A stretch of DNA of 27,838 nt from Gnetum montanum (taxonomy: Eukaryota; Streptophyta; Gnetopsida; Gnetales; Gnetaceae): the NCBI GenBank assembly GCA_015680685.1, contig MNCI01004262.1:782836-810673 (forward strand), in the 5' to 3' direction. A program made the translations under genes and the position numbers. Positions within the stretch are counted from its first letter, which is position 1. Each line of letters begins with the position of its first letter. The notes under the pieces were generated by a model. That model saw nothing but the letters and a program-made list of their open reading frames with translations. It did no database searches and had not been told where the DNA came from. Below, one piece after another: positions 20,991 to 27,838 of the stretch.

Positions 20991-21492
20991 AGCTGATCCT
21001 GAGAGTACCTTAGTATATTTTCAAATTGCTAGGAATGAACCTTGTAAAGCTCTTCTTGTCTTTGGTTCCAGTGTTAATCTAATCTTGCATGAGATGTACA
21101 CTATGTGAAACCTTTCTCCCTTAAAGAAGAGTAACATAAATCTGGGTTTGGTAGACCAATCCATCACTATTTCATTAGGACTGGTAGAAGACATTGTGAC
21201 CACCATTTGTGGATGGTCATATCCTATCGACTTCCTAGTAATCAAGATTAAGAACTACAAGGGGGACTTCCCAATTATTATGGGAAGGGTGTGGTTAAGA
21301 ATTGTTGATGCCAAAATGAGCATTAAAGATCTTTCCTTAGAGATATCCAAAGAAGATGAATTTGGGAAGATTAAGAAGAAGAAGATTCCATGTATTGCAT
21401 ACAAAAATTTAAGGTGCCAATTGTGTGCAGAAGCTATGGTTAGTGAAGCAAACATCTATCCCTGCATGCAAGCAGTGTGCACTGGAAGCTGA
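20991..21492 (+). pseudogene. Element A aspartic protease
   Basis: CKALLVFGSSVNLILHEMY aligns with B's CKALLDSSFSVNLILHEMY. The catalytic aspartate has become valine (GTC, 21058-21060) and the triplet reads VFG, so it is inactive. A stop follows EMYTM, after which 21148-21492 is open and carries GLVEDIVTTICGW, FLVIKI and IIMGRVWLRIVDAKM, the flap and the LGR-like C-terminal motif. It is co-linear with gag and reverse transcriptase, as in Athila-type pol. Confidence 0.8.
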
Positions 21493-22690
21493 AATCCAAA
21501 GATGTCTATATGTGGTAGCCATAAAATAGGAAGGCATCCAGTGGTTGATAGCTAATTCTAGTAGTAGTACATTGTGCATGAAACCTACTGAGGGACTAAC
21601 GTGTGATTATGTTGTAAATATGGATGAACTCGAGCAAGTTCATCACCAGCTCTCTAATGGAGTAAATGATGATATCAATTGGGAAGAGTTGGAGATTCTT
21701 AATAATTTTAAATAAGAACCCCTTGAATTAAAAACACTACCAATTGGAATGAAGTAGGTGTTCTTAAAAAATGGAAAGTTGGTCATTATTAATGCTAAAC
21801 TTGTTGCAAGACAAAAGAAGATGTTGATGAATGTTGTGGAAAAATGGTCAGTAGCCTTTGCTTGGTCATATTTTGAGCTCACAGGAATAGATCCAAGAAT
21901 ATGTCAGCACTGAATATACACTGACCCTGCTGTTAAGTCAAAACAATAACCGCAATGGTGTTTGAATCCCAAATTAGAGCAGGTTGTCAAAGAGGAGATC
22001 GAGCAACTCCTTAAGGTAGGATTCATCTATCCTATTGCAGATAGTGAGTGGGTTAGCCCACTCATGATTGTGCCCAAGAGAGGAGGCAAATGGAGTGTGT
22101 GCATCAACTTCTAGCTACTCAATATGGCAACTTTAAAAGATCATTTTCTATTGTCTTTTATTGACCAAGTGTTGGACAACATTTGTGGGCACAGTTATTA
22201 CAACTTTTTAAATGGTTATAGTGGCTATAACCAAATCTAGATCACACTAGAGGACTAGGGGAAAATGACTTTTACAAGTCCTTGGGGGACTTTTGCCTAT
22301 CATCAAATGCCATTTCACAAGTCTATGTAATGCCCCAGCTAGATTTCAATGATTAGTACTTAGCACTTTCCAACAACAAATTGGTAGTGGGGTAGAAGTC
22401 TTCATGGATGAATTTTCTACTTATGGAGCTACGTTTGAGCAAGCCATGGACTATCTTGAGTAGGTGTTAAGGAGATGTGTCAAAACAAACCTCCAGCTCA
22501 ATTAGTAAAAGAGCCATCTTATGGTCCTAGAAGGCATAGTCTTTGGGCATCATATCTCAAAAGTAGGAATCGAGCTGGATCTTGAAAAGATAAGGGTCAT
22601 CCAAGGACTAACCTATCAACTAGAAATAGTTAAAGAAGTGCAGTCATTCCTTGGTCATACTGGCTACTACTAGTGCTTCATTAAGAATTT
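21493..22690 (+). pseudogene. Element A protease-RT linker and reverse transcriptase, broken
   Basis: The linker reads ELKTLPIGMK to WSVAFAWSYFELTGIDPRIC (about 21724-21905), like the linker ahead of Athila/Tat RT. RT motifs: LEQVVKEEIEQLLKVGFIYP (from about 21977), EWVSPLMIVPKRGGKW (about 22048-22095), CINF-stop-LLN (TAG 22112-22114), DHFLLSFIDQVLD, YNQI-stop (TAG 22238-22240), PWGTFAYHQMPF (about 22280-22316), a one-base gain near 22325, and VFMDEFSTYG. The second catalytic aspartate is glutamate (GAA 22410-22412), so the polymerase is dead even apart from the stops. LGHTGYY and CFIKNFSKI precede RNase H. Confidence 0.88.
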
Positions 22691-23130
22691 TTCCAAAATT
22701 GCCATGCCATTAGTTGAATTAACAAAGAAAGATGCATCATTTTTTTGGACCCCTGCATGTGAAATAGCATTTCAACAACTAAAGCAGAAGCTTGTTGAGA
22801 CCCTAATTCTACAAGCACTTGATTGGTCTAGGCTATTTCATATGATAACTGATGCATCAAATTATGCTTTGGGGGTAGTGCTTATGTAGCTGGATGATCA
22901 AAAACATCCATATTACATTCATTGCACAAGCTGAAGTATCACAAGTGCATAGTTGAACTACACCAATATGGAAAAAGAGTTGATGATGGTGGTGTTTGCT
23001 TTAGAAAAATTTAGGAAATATGTGCTTGATTATAAAGTGTTCGTGCACACAAATCATAGTGCCATTTGATTTTTAATGAATAAACCAATGGTGAGCCCCT
23101 GTGTCATATGGTGACTCATGATTTTTCAAG
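22691..23130 (+). pseudogene. Element A RNase H, broken
   Basis: VELTKKDASFFWTPACEIAFQQLKQKL is open from 22704, then FHMITDASNYALGVVL with the first catalytic aspartate, a stop, and HCTS-stop-SI (TGA 22932-22934, the same codon as in B). EKELMMVVFALEKFRKYV (about 22974-23027) holds the glutamate. VFVHTNHSAI has asparagine where B keeps aspartate (VLIDHSAI). A stop sits at about 23068 and another at 23112-23114, beyond which the frame continues into the integrase. Confidence 0.85.
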
Positions 23131-24648
23131 AGTTTGATTTGATAATGGTAGATCAAAAGGATGTGGAAAATGTGGTCATCAACCAATTATCATGGCTAAG
23201 ATGGGATGACAAGGAGAAAGAGAGCCTTTTATTTGATCAATTTCTTAATGAATATCTCCTTGCAGGGGCTATTAATGCACAAATGCCCAATGAACCAAGA
23301 TGGTATGACACCATTCTTACTTATCTACTCAAGCAAGAATTGTTGCAAGGGTTGCACACCCAGAAGAAACAATAGCTTTTTCACCAAGTTAAGCATTTCA
23401 TGGAAATCAATGGAAACCTTTACAAATTATGTTCAAATGGCCTAGTACACTGGTGTGTCCCTAACACAAATCAATTGCACATTCTCCAGGATGCTCATGA
23501 AGGCCCTTGTGGGGGCCATTATGCTAGGAGATGCATAGCCATAAAAATCCTCATGGCAGGATATTATTGGCCAACAATCTTCAAAGGTGCATACCAGTTT
23601 GTCCATGCTTGTGATCATTGCCAGAGAGATGGTGGAATGGTAGCTCGAATGGAGGGGCCATAGCAATGGATTCAACCTCTTAAGCCATTCAATATTTTGG
23701 TTATTGGCCTTATAGGTCCCATTGCACCTATGTCAAATGGAAAGGCATATATACTAGTCGTGGTTAACTATTGCACTAAGTGGGTAGAAGCAGTAGTCGT
23801 CATCGACTGCACATCTACTATTGCTAATTGGTTTGTACAACAGAACATCATAAATAGGTTTGGTGTGCCTTGTGCATTAATTTCTGACAATGGAACTCAT
23901 TTAATAGGTGCCACTTTCTAAAAACTTATGTAGCGCTTGGGGGTTCAGCACAAACTCACAACACCTCATCACCCTTAAGCCAATGGTCAAGCTAAAGTCA
24001 CTAATTGAAAGATTATGAAAATCCTAACATGCACTATTAGCAAGTACTAAAGGGACTAAAGCACAAAATTAAATGATTCCCTTTGGGCCTATCACTCCAC
24101 ATGAAAGCTTCCCATAGGTTATTCCCCATATGAGCTTGTGTGTAGAAAACTACCAACATTGCCCATTCAGTCTGAGGTCTGTACACTCTCTATAGCTTGT
24201 GACCTTAACATGGATCTAAGTCTAGCACAAAAGGAAAGATTAATGAACCTTAACTTGCTAGATAAAAATTGATTATTGGCCCTATCATCTAATGAAATGC
24301 ATAAGGCATTCAACAAGAAACACCATAGCCTCAAAATAAGGAAAGTCAAGTCTCAACCAGGAGACAAGGTTCTCTTCCGGAATTCTGCACACATACCTCA
24401 ATGAACCAAATTTCAAACATTGTGGGAAGGACCTTACATTATCAAAGAGAATTTTCCATTTGGGGCCATGATTATATATAAACTTGATATCCCAAATAAG
24501 AAGCAATTAGTCAACATCGAACAACTAAAACCTTTCCATGAGTCCAAGCCAACCAACTCAATAGACACCTTGCCAAATGGACAACCACACTCAATCTTTC
24601 AGATCTCCTCCTAATTTATTTATGGAAGAGATGGCCATCCTTATTAAC
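23131..24648 (+). pseudogene. Element A integrase, broken
   Basis: An open stretch (23118-23375) covers the RNase H-integrase spacer. The zinc-binding domain is intact at 23400-23663: H and H in DAHEGPCGGHYARR, then CDHCQRDG. Of the catalytic triad the first aspartate is glycine (GGC 23706-23708), the second remains (SDNGT, 23886-23888) and the glutamate is lysine (AAA 23994-23996). YCTKWVEAV near 23775 is typical of gypsy. Stops at 23976, 24006, 24048, 24057 and 24270 fall on codons that are also stops in B. The C-terminal region holds PGDKVLFRNS, LWEGPYIIKE and IEQLKPFHE and closes at TAA 24612-24614; B extends about 11 codons further, equal to 24648 here. No chromodomain is seen. Confidence 0.85.
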
Positions 24649-25272
24649 ACTTTACATGGCTCCTTAGTCTTTTGGCTTTTTTTTTTTACACATTTTTGGT
24701 TTTACAACTTTTTGTTTTCATATTCATTGTTTTACATCTTTTTGTTTTTCAGGTTATTGATCTTTTCTAAGTTATTGTTTTACACCATAGTTAGTATATT
24801 TAATATTTATTGAATACTCTTTTACTTTATTTTATATTTTCTTATGTTTGGTGTAATTCTCTACTCTTTTTGCTAATAAGGTGCCAAGTACAATGGTAAT
24901 GTGCTACTTAATGGTGGTTTGTATCATTTGTGATTTGATTGTTGATGTCTGGTTTCTGACTTTGAATGTTGTTAATGAAAACTTGGACATGGTTTCCTTT
25001 TATGTAATAGGTAGTAAGTCCACATCATCCACCCATCCACACACTCTATGATTCTCCTTGTTTTGGAAATTTGTAGTTCCTTTTTCATTAATGCAACCTT
25101 AATAAATTTGTGACTTGTGTAGTTTTTGAAATTGGGAAGGAATCAAAGGTTCTAATGGGGTGAGCTTCAAAGGGATGTGGTATTCTTCGTGCTTTTCCAT
25201 TTTCTTGTGTGCAAGGATGTTCTCATAAACTTCTCACCATTCTGTGTCATTCCACAATAGGAAGTCAAATAA

Positions 25273-25298
25273 GTCCTTGTATAGTGTAGTACTCATCA

Positions 25299-25347
<49 letters not shown>

Positions 25348-25499
25348 GAGAGAAATATGAGGATTCAAAGCACACCCCTTGGATAAAATAAATACAAAAA
25401 TGCATGGGTCTTTGCATGGTATGGTTCCCATTTAAAGAAAAAGAAAAGAAAAGAAATAAATATGGGAATTCAAAGCACACCCCTTAAGACCAAATAAAA
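25273..25499 (+). repeat. Tandem stem-loop units with expanded purine loops, element A copy
   Basis: Unit 1 (25273-25392) has arms ACTCATCA/TATGAGGA around a GA-repeat at 25299-25353. Unit 2 (25408-25499) has arms TTCCCAT/ATGGGAA around an AAAAG-type run (about 25434-25458). Both end in TTCAAAGCACACCCCTT. In element B both loops are plain A-runs, so the microsatellites arose in A. The purine strand is the element's sense strand. Confidence 0.75.
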
Positions 25500-25897
25500 G
25501 GGCTACAAGCACTGGTTATGGGACTTTTCTTGTCTCCTCTAACTAAGGCCCTTTCTCACTTCCTACTGCTTCTTTGATTTGGAATTATGGTTGTTTTGTG
25601 AGAGCATTTTTGTGTCTTAGGAGATGGACTAGTCTTAGAATGTTAGTGCGAAGTCACTGAAAGTGGTTGGTTTCAGTCTAGACTAAGGATGGATCTTACT
25701 AAGTCATTTAATCACAAGCTCCACAAGGGACTTCATGTGGCCATAATTAGGATCTCCATTCCATTCTCTCTTTCATCCATCTATGCTTTTCATGCCTCAC
25801 CTCACTACTAGTTTCATGTTTTGATTCAATGTTCTGGTTTGATGTGTTGGTTTCTTAGTCAGTTACCTTTGGGTTTTTGTACTTAAACTTCCATAAC

Positions 25898-25956
25898 CAT
25901 TAATCATCCATGGAGCCCATGGACTCCTTGGTTTGAAGTTATGCAAGGGCATAAAA
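25898..25956 (+). other. 59-bp block identical in elements A and B
   Basis: It equals B 10325-10383 (minus strand) with no mismatch, and contains CCATGGAGCCCATGG. Flanking sequence differs between A and B at roughly one base in eight. Confidence 0.6.
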
Positions 25957-26184
25957 GGCCTATGCCTATTTTGAGGAGGACCCACTTGCTTATCTTTTGG
26001 TTAGGTTAAGTTAAGTTCTTTTACCTTAGACATTTTTACAACTGAATTCTTTTTATTTACCCCATCAATGCCATCCAATTTTGCACATCTTCACAACTAT
26101 TTTTAGTGAATACTTTCTTGTTATTGTTGTGAATTTCCATACCCTCTTTTTAGTATTCCTTGTGTTAAGCTTTTTCTAAATTTT

Positions 26185-26502
26185 ATGGACTGCTTCTCTT
26201 ACTTAACTCATTGGTCAGTCTTCCCACTAACATTAACAAGCAACCAATCTACCACAATCACAACTTTGCTAGATAAAATCACCAATGAGACAAGGTATTC
26301 AATTGCTATGTGTTACACTTTATATACTAATCCTCGATTTTGTTGTGATTGTAGTGGGGAGCATGGACTGGAAGTGGGATTGTCTTTACCAAGGATGATG
26401 CAACAATATCACTTATGGGAGATTGTTCATAACTATTGGATCTCTTCTACCTCTCCCTCATTCTTCTATTGTCAAGAGGGGTTGGATGTCCATTGGATCT
26501 GA
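26185..26502 (+). CDS. Small open frame in the A 3' region, possible env-like remnant, doubtful
   Basis: The frame has 105 residues, starting MDCFSYLTH, and is the counterpart of B's frame at 9851-10105. Cysteines FCCDCS are shared. An overlapping frame, 26423-26635 continuing by shift into 26436-26708, has a hydrophobic run ALLYLSISFVLLCML that could span a membrane and resembles B 9670-9867. Differences between the copies are mostly amino-acid changing, so protein function is unsupported; the frame may be open by chance. Confidence 0.2.
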   Translation: MDCFSYLTHWSVFPLTLTSNQSTTITTLLDKITNETRYSIAMCYTLYTNPRFCCDCSGEHGLEVGLSLPRMMQQYHLWEIVHNYWISSTSPSFFYCQEGLDVHWI

Positions 26503-26693
26503 GGGTGTTCTTTCTTATTGTCATGAACAGCCAAACCTTGTACACAGTTGTAATCATGTATGCTCAGGCACTTTTGTATTTGTCTATTTCCTTTGTGTTA
26601 CTATGCATGTTAGTCAAACATTCCATACCTCTTAATATATTTTTTAAGGGATTTTTTCCTCTTCTTTTGTACTCAAGGACGAGTTTTCATTTA

Positions 26694-26705
26694 GTTGTGG
26701 GGGTA
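26694..26705 (+). promoter_or_regulatory. Polypurine tract of element A
   Basis: GTTGTGGGGGTA immediately precedes the 3' LTR start TGATGAATC. It fixes the LTR boundary and is the plus-strand priming site by family analogy. Confidence 0.75.
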
Positions 26706-27574
26706 TGATGAATCATGTTTTACTTAAGCTCTAATATCGGAGTGGTCGCGATATTGGGTACATGATATTGGGTACATGATATCATGGCCCCAGATGCAAT
26801 ATCGGGCATGCGATATCATGGGGTACTCCTGGGCCTATAAATATAGCCCTTGGGCACACGATTCAGAAGTAGTTTTTGAAGTCAAGTAGTAAAATTCTTG
26901 CAGTTTGTTCATTCAAGAGTTAGAATATTTTTGAAGTGCCTACAGTAGAAGGTCTAAGTGTAATCAAATCTTTATTCAAGAATTGATGTACATGAACATA
27001 CCATTATGTTGGCAGTAAAGACAAGCTCTTTGATTCATCCTTGTAGCACTTGAGACTTTCTTTCTTTATGTATTTATATATCATGATTTCATGTAGTTTA
27101 CATTAATGTTATTCATTCAGCAATTAATTTTGATTAATTAAGAAACTAATTAAAATACACAAGCATGAACCCTTCGAACATACATGTGACACTTGGTAGC
27201 TTAGAAATGGTTAGTGTCTGACAACCCAACAATGTTTATACAAAGGTCAAGCTATGTCTGGGAAATGGGGATGGTTACTTCTATTAGGCTAGATTAGACA
27301 ATAGTTCACTTAACATTTAATTACTATCACTTTCATTATTTTTTTAGGCAATTAAATTGATAAAACATAAAATGATAAAAATATTATGCCTTAGTCACAC
27401 TTAACCATACACTTTCATTTCACAAGTGAGACTGGGAAGACAATGAATGGACAACACGAAGTCACCATTTAGCTTTAGCATACTTGGTAATTAAAGTTTG
27501 TGGAATTCAACCAGATTGCATGTGAACACTTGTGATTCATATGGTTGGGCGTAGGAGTACCTCGTTGCTCATCA
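26706..27574 (+). repeat. 3' LTR of element A
   Basis: The LTR is 869 bp, TGATGAATCATG to GTTGCTCATCA, with a TATA box at 26836-26843. Its poly(A) signal is AGTAAA at about 27014-27019, a change from AATAAA in the 5' LTR. U3 has six GATATT/GATATC/AATATC units; GATATTGGGTACAT is tandemly doubled at 26750-26777. It keeps a 32-bp segment (27395-27426) lost from the 5' LTR. Confidence 0.93.
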
Positions 27575-27619
27575 GACAGTAATAATGTTATTGTATGTTG
27601 ATGATATTGCAATACTAGG
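27575..27619 (+). pseudogene. Copia reverse transcriptase fragment with the YVDD motif
   Basis: After GACAG (the possible right duplication of A), 27580-27619 translates in frame with the piece ending at 7479 and reads LLYVDDIAILG, the catalytic motif of copia reverse transcriptase. Only 45 bp survive before the next LTR interrupts it at 27620. It proves that the copia pieces left and right of A are one element. Confidence 0.85.
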
Positions 27620-27838
27620 TGATGAGTGGCGAGGTACCCCTACACTCAACCATACGAATACGAGCATACACGCGCGATCTGGTCGAACTCCATAGACTAA
27701 ATGCCTTAACGCCACAAGAAACACTTGGGGTTAATCGTTCGTTGTCTTCCCAGGCTTGCTTGTAAGTGTCACGGTGTATGGTTAAGCAAGTCTGAGGTAT
27801 GTGATTTTTTTGGTATTTTTGGCTTATCTTCTATGCTA
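27620..27838 (-). mobile_element. Gypsy (Athila-type) LTR, minus strand, cut by the window edge
   Basis: On the + strand it begins TGATGAGTGGCGAGGTACCC, the reverse complement of the family's LTR end. It then shows the U5 blocks CCATACGAAT, GTCGAACTCCATAGAC and TTGTCTTCCCA. It runs off the window, so solo LTR and 3' LTR of a full element are both possible. CpG-rich bases (ACACGCGCGATC) are kept as in 1-144, which points to a younger copy. The left flank is CTAGG (27615-27619). Confidence 0.88.

Larger units (their letters stand above)
24649..26693 (+). other. Element A 3' non-coding region
   Basis: The region is T-rich for the first 200 bp and then aligns throughout with B 9598-11569. It contains the stem-loop pair with the GA microsatellite (25273-25499), the 59-bp block shared with B (25898-25956) and small open frames near its end (26185-26502, 26423-26635, 26436-26708). 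A frame equal to B 10399-10599 is present near 25689-25890 with one internal stop. An env-like gene is known at this place in some Athila elements; I cannot support one here. Confidence 0.7.
7480..27574 (+). mobile_element. Element A: full-length Ty3/gypsy (Athila-like) retrotransposon
   Basis: The element has both LTRs (7480-8302, 26706-27574), a tRNA-Asp primer site, gag-pol in gypsy order (protease, reverse transcriptase, RNase H, integrase), a long 3' region and a polypurine tract. Its span is 20,095 bp; without nested element B and one duplication copy it is 10,125 bp. The LTRs are about 88% alike by eye. Their length difference of 46 bp equals a 32-bp deletion in the 5' LTR plus a 14-bp tandem duplication in the 3' LTR. 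It sits in copia reverse transcriptase; the flanking pentamers are TGTAG and GACAG, a poor match, but the copia frame is continuous if they are one duplication. The tRNA-Asp site, RT type and long 3' region favour the Athila group; Tat-like is possible. Confidence 0.92.
256..27619 (+). mobile_element. Degenerate Ty1/copia retrotransposon, the host of all other insertions
   Basis: The pieces occur in copia order: LTR, initiator tRNA-Met primer site, gag, protease, pre-integrase, integrase, reverse transcriptase. Removing the inserted elements together with one copy of each target duplication brings the pieces back together. In the integrase the text before 4294 joins the text after 6317. In reverse transcriptase the text before 7480 joins the text after 27579 in frame, giving a continuous run into the YVDD catalytic motif. 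RNase H and the 3' LTR should lie right of the window, beyond the LTR that begins at 27620. Every segment holds stops and frameshifts. Gene order with integrase before reverse transcriptase separates it from gypsy. I cannot name the copia lineage. Confidence 0.85.

Noticed and set aside
8470-24614. Reassigned stop codons, given so many in-frame stops shared by A and B
   Set aside because: All three stop triplets occur at aligned sense positions, the same codons are also used as normal ends, and catalytic residues are lost too; a defective ancestor or recurrent deamination is simpler.
25234-25480. Ser/Leu-rich minus-strand frames
   Set aside because: They translate the GA microsatellite in antisense.
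26185-26502. Conserved env-like protein in the 3' regions of A and B
   Set aside because: The frames at 26185-26502 and 9851-10105 align well, but by eye most differences change amino acids, one overlapping frame needs a shift, and no env motif is visible. Kept only as low-confidence frames.

Overview
The window is plant nuclear DNA made almost entirely of nested, decayed LTR retrotransposons; I see no host gene, RNA gene or other cellular locus. The plant assignment rests on Ty3/gypsy elements whose primer-binding site matches plant tRNA-Asp (as in the Athila/OTA group), on a Ty1/copia element with an initiator tRNA-Met primer site, and on the nesting itself. LTR pairs differ by roughly 12-15% by eye and every coding frame is broken, so the insertions are old. 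Slow removal of old elements is typical of gymnosperms, but naming that lineage is only inference.

Layout, from oldest layer to youngest. (1) A degenerate copia element on the + strand starts with a 5' LTR at 256-677 and serves as target for everything else. Its pieces are at 256-1336, 3030-4293, 6318-7479 and 27580-27619. (2) Inserted into it, left to right: an LTR-like block with TGTAACACCC/GGGTATTACA ends in gag (1337-3024); a minus-strand gypsy solo LTR in integrase (4294-6312, duplication CATAT), itself split by a plus-strand solo LTR (4954-5910, duplication ACAAT); the complete gypsy element A (7480-27574, +) in the copia reverse transcriptase; and a further gypsy LTR (27620 to the window end, -) only 45 bp downstream of A. 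(3) Element A is split in gag by a second complete element of the same family, B (8738-18702, -), with a perfect AAGGG duplication. Bases 1-144 are the 3' end of another LTR of this family. Bases 145-255 are AT-rich and unassigned.

A (about 10.1 kb without B) and B (9.97 kb) share one plan: LTR, tRNA-Asp primer site one base later, about 150 bp leader, gag, protease, reverse transcriptase, RNase H, integrase, about 2 kb of non-coding 3' sequence, polypurine tract, LTR. Both are dead: start codon, protease and integrase catalytic residues and many codons are lost.

The points most worth a second look are the premature stops at the same codons in A and B, suggesting both copied from an already defective, trans-mobilised template; a 59-bp block identical between A and B in the 3' region; a tandem pair of stem-loops with purine-rich loops that expanded into microsatellites in A; fast turnover of short U3 repeats; and three head-to-head inverted LTR pairs that could form long hairpin RNA.
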